A stretch of 64,000 nt of DNA from Amycolatopsis sp. QT-25 (lineage in GTDB: Bacteria; Actinomycetota; Actinomycetes; Mycobacteriales; Pseudonocardiaceae), in the NCBI RefSeq assembly GCF_029369745.1, contig NZ_CP120210.1, positions 1,240,001 through 1,304,000 on the forward strand, given 5' to 3'. Numbering within the stretch: position 1 is the stretch's first letter; the number at the start of each line of letters is the position of its first letter. Both the position numbers and the translations under genes were made by a program. A model generated the notes under the pieces. It ran no database searches. It saw only the letters and a list, made by a program, of their open reading frames with translations, and was not told where the DNA came from. Below, piece after piece: positions 15,215 to 22,538 of the stretch.

Positions 15215-17827
15215 GTGGCGGTAACAAAGCTCGATCAAGGCGAGGTCATTCGCAAGGCGCGCGAACTCCAGCGCGCCGGCATCGATGCCGCGTGTTCGGC
15301 CCGCCAACGCGAAGGCATTCTCCTGCTCCGGCGGGGTATGGCCTTACTCGATTCGATCCATCCGGTCGCCGAACGGATGCGGAACGACTGGCTGGCCACC
15401 CGAATCCGGCTGGCCTCCAGTATCGCGACCGTGGGCTGTGAGACCAGCGGAGGCGTGGCCTCCGGCCTCGCCGGCCTGGACGATGTCCGCCTGTTGCTCA
15501 AAGCGGTGGACGAGCCCCGTCTTCATGCGGAATTGCGCGGTCAGCTCGACCACAATTACGGACTTCTGCTCATGGCGGTGGGGCGGAACGAGGAAAGCAC
15601 CGCGTATTTCGATTCCTCGCTGGCGCACAAAGAGGCCATCCTCGCCATGGAAAAGGATCCCGCGGCCTTGCTCGACCCGTATCTGGGCACGCTGACCACC
15701 CGGGGACTCGCCTACACCAGGCTCGGCGACATCCGCCGGGCCAGGCGAGACCTCGCCAGCGCCGTGGACCTCGCCGAACGGAACGGCCTGCGAGTGCAGG
15801 CCGCGGACGTCCGCCGTCCGCTGGGCACGCTGGAACTCCGGGTCGGGAACGTGCCCGCCGCGCTGCGGCTCTACGACGAAAGCGAGCGGATCTACCGATC
15901 GCTCGACCTGGACATCCCGCCGCTGCTGAGGTGGGAGCGCGCCGAAGCGTTGTTGACGGCGGGTCTCGCCGAGGAGGCCGGGGCCCATCTCGACGAGATT
16001 CTGCCGGTGATGCTGGAACAGCGGAGCATCACCCGGGATCTGGGTGGGGTGGAGTTGTTCCGCGCGTCCGCGGCGCTGATGACCGACGACCTGGAGCTCG
16101 CACGCACTTATGCCGCTTCGGCCCGGCGACGAACGCTGCGCTGGGGCTGTCAGACCTGTGTCGCCAACGCGACCATCGTCGGCCTCCGCGCCGACGTGCT
16201 GGACGCCTTGCGTACCAACGAGATCCCGCCCAGCCTGACCTCGCGCGCGTTACGCGCGGCGAACGGGATGCCGATGCCGCGGCTCGCCGACCAGGCGGCG
16301 CTGGCGCGGATGCTGGCCGTCCGGGTCGAGCTGCGGAAGGGAAGGCGCAAACGTGCCGCCGAGCTGCTCGAACGGATTCCGCGTCCGGGGCGGTTGACCT
16401 CCGTCGATTACCGGATGTTGCGCAGGCTTTGCCGGGCGGAACTCGCGGTGGCCGAGGGCGACAAGACCAGGGCGCTGGCGGAGATCCGGGCGGGGCTCAC
16501 CGAACTCGACCGGGTGCGTGACCGGATGGGCGGCATCGAGCTGGTGTCCGGGACGGCGTTGCACGGCAGGGAACTGGCGGATCTGGCCGTCAAGATCGTG
16601 CTGGAGCGTGCCGACGCGGCCCGGCTGTTCAGCTGGACGGAACGGACGCGCGCGCAAAGTTACCGGTACGAACCAGTTGTGGCGAGCGACCCGGAACTCG
16701 CCGAACGGGTCGGTGAGGTGCGGGGGCTCGATCAGGCCATTCACCAAGCGCAGCACGACGGGCATCCGACGGCGGCGTTGCGCGCGAAACACGCCGAGCG
16801 GTTGCGTGAAGCGCATCGGCTCGGATGGCACACCGGGCGCTGGGGCAGGCCGCGGCCGATCGCGCGGCTCGCCGAGGTCGCCGACGAGCTGGGCGAGCGC
16901 GCGTTGGTGAGTTTCGCGTCCTCGGGGGACGACCTGGTGGCGATGGTCGTCGTCGAGGGGAGCTGCGAACTGGTGCGGCTCGGCTCGGCGGAGCGGGCGG
17001 CGGAATGCGCGCGGATGCTGAACGTCGACCTCGACGCCCTAGCCCCGGATCGGCTGCCCGCTCCACTGGTCCAGTCGGTGCTCGGTTCGGCACGGAAACA
17101 GGCCGAACGGCTCGACGTCCAGCTGATCCGGCCACTGGAGCACCTGCTCGGTGACCGTGGCCTGGTCGTCGTGCCGACCGGCCCGTTGTTCGCCGTCCCC
17201 TGGGGAGTACTGCCGGCGCTGCGGTCGCGGCCGATCGTCGTCGCCCCGTCGGCGACGGCGTGGCTGGGCGCGGAACGCTCGACGGTGTCGCGCGCGCGGA
17301 AGGTCGTTCTCGTCCGTGGTCCCGGCCTGGTCGGAACCAGGGGCGAACTCGACAAACTCGCCACGCATTACCGGACCGCGCACACCTTGGCCGGCTCCGA
17401 CGCGACCGTGACGTCGGTGCTGCGCGCGCTGGACGGCGCGAAACTCGCGCACATCGCCGCGCACGGCGCGCACGAGCCCGAGAACGCCTTGTTCTCCCGG
17501 CTCGAACTGGCCGACGGGACGCTCTTCGCGCACGAGATGGCCGGACTCGCGCAGCCGCCGTCGCAAGTCGTCTTCGCGGCGTGCGAACTGGCGTTGAACC
17601 GGATCCGGCCCGGCGACGAGGTGCTCGGTTTCGCCAGCGCGTTGCTCGCGAGCGGTTCGCGGACGGTGATCGCGCCGTTGAGCCGAGTCGGTGACGAAGC
17701 CGCCGCGGCGGCGATGGACGATTACCACCGCGGCCTCGCCGAAGGGGCCGGACCGGCGACGGCCCTGGCGGACACCATCGCCGTTGACCCGTTCAGGCGA
17801 CCGTTCGTCTGTTTGGGTGCGGGCTGA
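15215..17827 (+). CDS. TPR-CHAT caspase-like protein
   Basis: Large cytosolic protein of 870 aa. Residues about 30-480 are helical TPR-like repeats (for example LLDPYLGTLTTRGLAYTRLGDIRRARRDLASAVDLAERNG). Residues about 590-870 are a CHAT domain, a caspase-related peptidase fold. The catalytic dyad is intact: His 750 in AHIAAHGAHEPENALFSRLEL and Cys 790 in VVFAACELALNRIRPGDEVLG. Start is a GTG with no clear Shine-Dalgarno site. TPR-CHAT proteins in other bacteria act as proteases in regulated cleavage or defence (the craspase TPR-CHAT is one), but no CRISPR genes are near, so the partner is unknown. The small Cys/His peptide gene just upstream is the obvious candidate partner. Confidence 0.88.
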   Translation: MAVTKLDQGEVIRKARELQRAGIDAACSARQREGILLLRRGMALLDSIHPVAERMRNDWLATRIRLASSIATVGCETSGGVASGLAGLDDVRLLLKAVDEPRLHAELRGQLDHNYGLLLMAVGRNEESTAYFDSSLAHKEAILAMEKDPAALLDPYLGTLTTRGLAYTRLGDIRRARRDLASAVDLAERNGLRVQAADVRRPLGTLELRVGNVPAALRLYDESERIYRSLDLDIPPLLRWERAEALLTAGLAEEAGAHLDEILPVMLEQRSITRDLGGVELFRASAALMTDDLELARTYAASARRRTLRWGCQTCVANATIVGLRADVLDALRTNEIPPSLTSRALRAANGMPMPRLADQAALARMLAVRVELRKGRRKRAAELLERIPRPGRLTSVDYRMLRRLCRAELAVAEGDKTRALAEIRAGLTELDRVRDRMGGIELVSGTALHGRELADLAVKIVLERADAARLFSWTERTRAQSYRYEPVVASDPELAERVGEVRGLDQAIHQAQHDGHPTAALRAKHAERLREAHRLGWHTGRWGRPRPIARLAEVADELGERALVSFASSGDDLVAMVVVEGSCELVRLGSAERAAECARMLNVDLDALAPDRLPAPLVQSVLGSARKQAERLDVQLIRPLEHLLGDRGLVVVPTGPLFAVPWGVLPALRSRPIVVAPSATAWLGAERSTVSRARKVVLVRGPGLVGTRGELDKLATHYRTAHTLAGSDATVTSVLRALDGAKLAHIAAHGAHEPENALFSRLELADGTLFAHEMAGLAQPPSQVVFAACELALNRIRPGDEVLGFASALLASGSRTVIAPLSRVGDEAAAAAMDDYHRGLAEGAGPATALADTIAVDPFRRPFVCLGAG

Positions 17828-17910
17828 TTCTCCGGCTTGACAACTCCTGTTCGATCTTCACCGCGCCAAGTGCCCGGTTGGTTACTCTTGACCAAGTCGT
17901 CTGAACCAAT

Positions 17911-17926
17911 TATGGTCTAGACCACA
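17911..17926. promoter_or_regulatory. DasR-like operator (dre site) upstream of LPMO
   Basis: TATGGTCTAGACCACA contains the perfect palindrome TGGTCTAGACCA, the core of the Streptomyces DasR-responsive element (ACTGGTCTAGACCACT). It lies about 135 bp before the LPMO start. DasR is a GntR regulator that releases DNA on binding glucosamine phosphates, so the LPMO is expected to respond to chitin breakdown. Confidence 0.75.
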
Positions 17927-18060
17927 TCCGCCAGCTCGGCGCAGCGGCGGATGTGTCCCAAGCTTCAGTGGTTTTCGCCCTCCGTGGCCCAGGAACCTCG
18001 AGTCCGCGGACGTTCCCCGATCGGGCGAGCGGTGGGTGCAGAGATGGGAAAGGGGTAGGC

Positions 18061-18576
18061 ATGAGCTTCAAACGACGGCTTTTGACCCTGGCGGCGGGTG
18101 CGGCGATGGTGCCGGCGGCGCTGGTCGCGATCCCGGCGGGCACCGCCAACGCGCACGGCTACGTTTCCTCGCCTGCGAGCAGGCAGGCGCAATGCGCCCA
18201 GAGCACAGTTTCCTGTGGCTCCATCAAATGGGAACCGCAAAGCGTCGAGGGCCCCAAGGGGCTCATGAGCTGTAATGGCGGTGTCGGCCGGTTCGCGGAT
18301 CTCAACGACGACAGCAAGGGCTGGAAGGTGCATTCCCTCGGCCGTACCACCTCGTTCCGGTGGACGCTGACGGCTCGCCACCGCACCAGCACTTGGGAGT
18401 ACTTCGTCGACGGGGCCAAGGTCGCCAGCTTCAACGACAACGGCGCGCAGCCGGGCGCCACGGTCACGCACAGCGTGAACCTGCAGCAGAGCGGGCGGCA
18501 CAAGATCCTCGCCCGCTGGAACGTCTATGACACGGCGAACGCGTTCTACGCCTGCATCGACGCCAACATCAGCTAG
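18061..18576 (+). CDS. secreted lytic polysaccharide monooxygenase (AA10, chitin-type)
   Basis: Copper-dependent enzyme that oxidatively cleaves chitin or cellulose, 171 aa. A signal peptide (MSFKRRLLTLAAGAAMVPAA, cleavage after TANA) leaves His 32 as the mature N terminus, in HGYVSSPASRQAQC, as the copper histidine brace requires. The second brace histidine is His 107 in LTARHRTSTWEYF. The core is of minimal single-domain length, with no extra binding module. AAAGGGG precedes the ATG. A DasR-like site upstream and a classical terminator downstream suggest a single-gene, chitin-regulated unit. Confidence 0.92.
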   Translation: MSFKRRLLTLAAGAAMVPAALVAIPAGTANAHGYVSSPASRQAQCAQSTVSCGSIKWEPQSVEGPKGLMSCNGGVGRFADLNDDSKGWKVHSLGRTTSFRWTLTARHRTSTWEYFVDGAKVASFNDNGAQPGATVTHSVNLQQSGRHKILARWNVYDTANAFYACIDANIS

Positions 18577-18584
18577 GCATCGGG

Positions 18585-18634
18585 CTCGTGAGGGGTAGGG
18601 GCGGTCCGTCCGTCCTTACCTCTCACGAGGCTTT
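18585..18634 (+). terminator. intrinsic terminator of LPMO gene
   Basis: CTCGTGAGGGGTA (18585-18597) pairs with TACCTCTCACGAG (18617-18629) with one mismatch, followed by GCTTTTG. Stem plus T-run is the classical intrinsic form, 8 bp after the LPMO stop. Confidence 0.8.
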
Positions 18635-18651
18635 TGTGTCAGGCTCACCCC

Positions 18652-19599
18652 ATGAGCGATGACGAACGCGACGGGGTCAAGCTGACCAATCTCGACCAGC
18701 CGTTGTTCGAGGGCGCGACGAAACGCGACCTGGTGGACTACCTGGACGCCGTCGCGGACCGCATTCTCCCGGTGCTGGAGAACCGGCCGCTTTCGGTGAT
18801 CCGCATCCTGCGCGGCCAGGATCCGTTCATGCAGAAGAATCTGCCCAAATACACGCCCGAGTGGGTGAAGCGGTCCGCAATCTGGGCGGAGACTTCGAAA
18901 CGGCAGGTGTCGTACGCCCTGTGCGACGACCGCCGCACACTGCTGTGGTTCGCGAACCAGCGCGCCGTCGAATATCACCCGACGCTGATGACCGCGGACG
19001 CCGATGCGGGCCCGACCCATCTGGTGCTGGACCTCGACCCGCCCGCCGGCGACGATTTCTCGCATGTCGTGAAGGCCGCGTGGCTGGTGCGCCAGGCCCT
19101 CGACGACTGCGGCCTCGCCGGAGCGGTGAAGACCAGTGGTGCCAAGGGTGTGCACATCTTCGTCCCGCTGACGCCGGGGCAAGGCTTCGAAGACGTCGCC
19201 GCCGCGACCCGTGCGCTCGCCGCTCGCGCGGAGCAGGTCGATCCCTCCCTCGCCACGACCGCGTACATCGTGGAAGACCGCGAGGGAAAGGTGTTCCTCG
19301 ATTCGACGCGGGCGGGCGGTAACACGGTCGCCGCGGCGTACAGCCCGCGGCTGCGGCCGGGGCTGACGGTGTCGTTCCCGGTGGCCTGGGACGATCTCGA
19401 AAGCGTGGTCCCCGCCGATTTCACCGTCCACACGGCACCCGCTCTCCTGGCGGACAGGGATCCGTGGGCCGAGTCGATGCCCGCGCCGCGGACGCTGCCC
19501 GCGGATCTCGTCGAGCAGGGGCACACGATCCCCATCGCGCGAGTCGTGGCGATGCACGAAGGGAAACGCCGGGCGCGTTCGCGTGCCCGGAAGGACTGA
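18652..19599 (+). CDS. stand-alone LigD-type polymerase/primase domain (NHEJ)
   Basis: Archaeo-eukaryotic primase-type polymerase domain of LigD, 315 aa, the enzyme that fills or extends ends in bacterial non-homologous end joining. Diagnostic segments are KLTNLDQPLF and KRDLVDYLDAVADRILPVL at the N terminus, PKYTPEWVKR, the metal-binding motif LVLDLDPPAGDDF, KTSGAKGVHIFVPL, and FLDSTRAGGNTVAAAYSPR. There is no ligase or 3'-phosphoesterase domain, so it is the split form common in actinomycetes; Ku and the ligase must lie elsewhere. Start is ATG 18652. Confidence 0.9.
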   Translation: MSDDERDGVKLTNLDQPLFEGATKRDLVDYLDAVADRILPVLENRPLSVIRILRGQDPFMQKNLPKYTPEWVKRSAIWAETSKRQVSYALCDDRRTLLWFANQRAVEYHPTLMTADADAGPTHLVLDLDPPAGDDFSHVVKAAWLVRQALDDCGLAGAVKTSGAKGVHIFVPLTPGQGFEDVAAATRALAARAEQVDPSLATTAYIVEDREGKVFLDSTRAGGNTVAAAYSPRLRPGLTVSFPVAWDDLESVVPADFTVHTAPALLADRDPWAESMPAPRTLPADLVEQGHTIPIARVVAMHEGKRRARSRARKD

Positions 19600-19716
19600 A
19601 GGGAGGTCGGCCGGAATCGACCGCCTGATCGTCGTGCGGCAGAACCCGAACCGATCGCTCGGCGCGTCCGTATCCCGGTAAGAGGGCCTTCGCATCAGTG
19701 GAAAGGACCAACGACG

Positions 19717-19860
19717 ATGCCGGTACGCATTCGCTGGACGCCGGTGACACCGCATCCGAACCGTCCCGGCCCCGTGGAGGAACCCGAGCCGGAACCGCTA
19801 GCCGGCGCGGACCGCGGGCACCGCGGGCCGCTCGACGCGGAGGAGCAGGACCTCACCTGA
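19717..19860 (+). CDS. possible 47-aa Pro/Glu-rich small protein
   Basis: An ATG with GAAAGGACC about 10 nt upstream opens a 47-residue frame (MPVRIRWTPVTPHPNRPGPV, then EEPEPEPLAGADRG and a Glu-rich end). Third positions are G/C-rich. Its last 63 bp overlap the convergent P-loop gene, which weakens the case. No family recognised; it may be chance. Confidence 0.3.
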   Translation: MPVRIRWTPVTPHPNRPGPVEEPEPEPLAGADRGHRGPLDAEEQDLT

Positions 19861-20424
19861 GCGTTGTCTCCCCGGTTCCTCCTCGGGGACGAACCGCAGT
19901 GCCCCGGTGACCTCGCGGGTCACCATCCGTGCGCTGCGCCAGCCTGCCGGGACCCAGCCGGCACGCAGTTCACGGCGTACTTTCTCGGCCCTGGTGACAT
20001 GACGGGCGAACGAGTGGCGCCGGATGACCCGCCCGCGCGCGACCTGACCCGCACGGGCGACCTCCGGGTCGACGTCGAGCCACAGCAACCGGACGGGCCG
20101 CCGGCTCAGCAGGCCGAGCAGGGCCAGCAGCCCGCGGGTGGTCGCGCGGGTCGACGGTTCGTGCACGACGAGCGGACCGCCGTCCGCCAGCGCGAACCGG
20201 ACGACCCGCGCCCGATGCCACAGGTGGACCAGCGGCCGGTAGCACCGGTACGGCAGCGCGGCGGGCAGCCGTTCGCGCAGCCGCGCGCGGACCTGATCGG
20301 AATCGAGCACCGGTATCGCGCCGGTCGCCGCCCTGGACAGCAGGGTGCTCTTGCCCGCCCCGGGAATCCCGGCGACCACGAGCAGATCACGGCGGCCGAG
20401 CGGGAATGCGATGCGATCGGTCAT
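19798..20424 (-). CDS. P-loop ATP-binding protein, zeta-toxin/kinase-like
   Basis: Small AAA/P-loop protein of 208 aa. Walker A is GIPGAGKSTLLSR right after an N-terminal strand (DLLVVAGIPGAGKST). A DSDQVRARL segment matches the Asp used by zeta-toxin and polynucleotide-kinase-like enzymes, and VRLLWLDVDPEVARAGQVARGR fits a lid helix. This suggests phosphorylation of a small molecule or nucleotide. No antitoxin-like gene sits beside it, so a toxin role is unsupported. The C terminus from about residue 165 is Arg/Glu-rich. Located downstream of the membrane-protein gene at 20480 on the same strand. Confidence 0.65.
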   Translation of the reverse strand: MTDRIAFPLGRRDLLVVAGIPGAGKSTLLSRAATGAIPVLDSDQVRARLRERLPAALPYRCYRPLVHLWHRARVVRFALADGGPLVVHEPSTRATTRGLLALLGLLSRRPVRLLWLDVDPEVARAGQVARGRVIRRHSFARHVTRAEKVRRELRAGWVPAGWRSARMVTREVTGALRFVPEEEPGRQRSGEVLLLRVERPAVPAVRAG

Positions 20425-20479
20425 AAGGCCTCAACGACCCGGCCGAGGGCAAAGGTTCCGCTACCTCGATCGGCACAGG

Positions 20480-21145
20480 TCAGGCCGTCACTCGCGTCCC
20501 GGGTACGACCGCCTTGTCCGGCAGCAGCGTCCCGCCCTTGGTGAGCCACGCCACGCCGAACGCGAGGATCGCCAGCGACTCCAGCCACAGCGCCGGGTGC
20601 AAGGACCGCGTCTCCGCGTCGAAGACGAGACCGCAGAGCACGATCAGTACCAGGCACACCAGCATGATCACGCCCGAGGCGACGTAGAGCCGGTTCCGTT
20701 CGGGTTTGCGGGCACCGGGGATCTCCTTGTCCGACTTGGTGAACAGCACGATGCAGAAGAACGCCAAGGTGAGAAAGAAGAGCGCGGCGAAACCGAGGTG
20801 CAGCAGACCGACGATCTCGTCCGTGCGGTCCCCGTTCGACGGTGTGGTGGGAAACAGCGCCACCCCGACCGCGGCCACCGCCGCGATGTTCCCGGCGATG
20901 TCGTCGACACGACCGTAACCCCGATAGGACAACAGGAAGACGCCGATGGCGCACAGGACACCGACCCAGATGTCGCGCATTCCCGAGTAGTAGTAACCGC
21001 TGATCGAGGTGAGCAGCCCGCCGCCGTCGACGACCAGCTTCCCGAAGATCAGCACGAAGGGCAGCCCGATCCCGAGGAGCCCGATGGCACGCCGCAGGAA
21101 CAGGTAGTTGTGGACGAGGTTGTCGGACGCCGTTCGCGCGCTCAT
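20480..21145 (-). CDS. multi-pass membrane protein, unknown
   Basis: Protein of 221 aa with six predicted helices, including LLGIGLPFVLIFGKLVV, DIWVGVLCAIGVFLLSY, LLHLGFAALFFLTLAFFCIVLF and VASGVIMLVCLVLIVLCGLVF. The loops SISGYYYSGMRDIWVG and GYGRVDDIAGNIAAVAAVGVALFPTTP look conserved in character and recur in uncharacterised bacterial membrane proteins (DUF998-like topology). No enzyme motif is seen. It could share a transcript with the P-loop gene downstream. Confidence 0.6.
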   Translation of the reverse strand: MSARTASDNLVHNYLFLRRAIGLLGIGLPFVLIFGKLVVDGGGLLTSISGYYYSGMRDIWVGVLCAIGVFLLSYRGYGRVDDIAGNIAAVAAVGVALFPTTPSNGDRTDEIVGLLHLGFAALFFLTLAFFCIVLFTKSDKEIPGARKPERNRLYVASGVIMLVCLVLIVLCGLVFDAETRSLHPALWLESLAILAFGVAWLTKGGTLLPDKAVVPGTRVTA

Positions 21146-21253
21146 GGTCGCCTCCGTGCTCGATGCTTGCCGCTACCGAGGAGTATCGGACACGTGAGCA
21201 CGAAAAATGACGGTTCGTGACGACGTCGAGACCGTGTGTCGTCGAATTGCGCG

Positions 21254-22405
21254 CTAGGCGGTCTCCAACACGACAGCCGTGACGTAGCCGCCCATCCCGA
21301 TCGACGTCTTGACGGTGAGCCCGCCTTCCGGCCGGGACGGTCCCTCCATCAGCTGCGGATGCCCTTCCGCCACCGGCTTCGGAGCCGGGATGAGATCCCG
21401 TTCCGCCGCGAGGCAGATCGCCGCGATCTCGGTCAGCGCGCCTGCCGACTGGCAGTGGCCGGTCAGCGGCTTGAGCGAATAGATCTCCGTGCGGCGGGGG
21501 AACACCGCTTCGAGGATCTGGGATTCCGTGCGGTGACAGAGTTTCGCGCCGGTTCCGTGCGCGTTCATGTACCGGACGTCCGCCGCGGCGGCGTTCGCGT
21601 TCTCCAGCGCCGAGGTCACCGCCGTGATCGCCGTCGTCGCGTCGGGGTCGAGCGCGATCGCGTTGTGTGCTTCGTGGGTCATGGCACCACCGCGCACGGT
21701 CGCGTACGAATCGGTTTTCTGTCTGGTCAGTACCACCGCGGCCGCGGCCTCGGCGAAGGTGAAACCCCTTGTGCCTGCTTGGAACGGACGGCACGCGTCG
21801 AGCGGTGGCGCGTCGGTGACCGCCACCCCGCAGTGCACGAAACTGCGCACCATCGCCCGGGTCGCGGACAGATCGGTGGTGATCACCACGACGTCGTCGG
21901 CCATTCCCGCGTCCAGCCACATCTTCGCGGTCAGCAGCGCCGCACCGCCGGTCGCGCACATCGCGGACGTGGCCATCGCCGGGCCGTGGAAACCGAACTC
22001 CGACATCAGCATGGAGATCGGGGTCGACGGCATCATGCCGATGAATTCGCGGCGGTACATCAACTGTTCGCCGAGCAGGACGAACCTGTCCCAGGTGCGC
22101 TGGTCTTCCCGCACGCCGCCGGAAACGACGCCGACCCGTCGTCCGGGTGACCAGCCCCGCGTGACGGCGTCTTCGATCGCTTCCCGTGCCGCGGCGAGCA
22201 GGGCGCGGCCGTGCAGGTTGCCGTCCCTCGGCCTGCCCCCGTCGGCGATCTCCCCGACCCAGCCGGGCAGATCCGGTGTCGCTCCGAAGCCTTCGGTGAG
22301 CCGCGGTCCGGGAACGCCGCTCGCGAGGCCCTCACACAGCGATTCGCGCCCCCAGCCGTAAGAGGTCACGGCCCCGATGCCGCAGATGTCTGTTTCGCTC
22401 CGCAC
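21254..22405 (-). CDS. orphan beta-ketoacyl synthase
   Basis: Thiolase-fold ketosynthase, 383 aa, catalysing decarboxylative condensation of acyl and malonyl thioesters. The full triad is visible: Cys in ATSAMCATGGAALLTAKM, His in MNAHGTGAKLCHRTES and His in LKPLTGHCQSAGALTE. The C-terminal TSIGMGGYVTAVVLE is typical. It starts at GTG with AAAGGAA upstream. No acyl carrier protein, chain-length factor, ketoreductase or other polyketide or fatty-acid gene is near, so it is a lone KAS, perhaps acting with housekeeping FabD/AcpP. Divergent from the GGDEF protein gene. Confidence 0.85.
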   Translation of the reverse strand: MRSETDICGIGAVTSYGWGRESLCEGLASGVPGPRLTEGFGATPDLPGWVGEIADGGRPRDGNLHGRALLAAAREAIEDAVTRGWSPGRRVGVVSGGVREDQRTWDRFVLLGEQLMYRREFIGMMPSTPISMLMSEFGFHGPAMATSAMCATGGAALLTAKMWLDAGMADDVVVITTDLSATRAMVRSFVHCGVAVTDAPPLDACRPFQAGTRGFTFAEAAAAVVLTRQKTDSYATVRGGAMTHEAHNAIALDPDATTAITAVTSALENANAAAADVRYMNAHGTGAKLCHRTESQILEAVFPRRTEIYSLKPLTGHCQSAGALTEIAAICLAAERDLIPAPKPVAEGHPQLMEGPSRPEGGLTVKTSIGMGGYVTAVVLETA

Positions 22406-22538
22406 GTGTTTCCTTTCAACTACATTCGGTCAGCGCCGGGAGGGGAAAGCCGTACCCGTCGGTTGCCGGAGGGGGACGGCTCCGTCGATTAGTGATCTAA
22501 TCGGAAGCTACAGCAGTCGAGTAGGGGGTTTGGATCAG

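Noticed and set aside
14841..15224. 127-codon frame overlapping the 57-aa peptide gene
   Set aside because: The peptide frame has the ribosome site and the better third-position G/C; the longer frame is Arg/Ser/Thr-rich and crosses the hairpin.
15215..17827. CRISPR-associated craspase (TPR-CHAT) system
   Set aside because: No repeat-spacer array and no cas7-11 or other cas gene in the window.
19798..20424. Zeta-type toxin of a toxin-antitoxin pair
   Set aside because: No antitoxin-like partner; the neighbouring 47-aa frame is convergent, Pro/Glu-rich and unconvincing.
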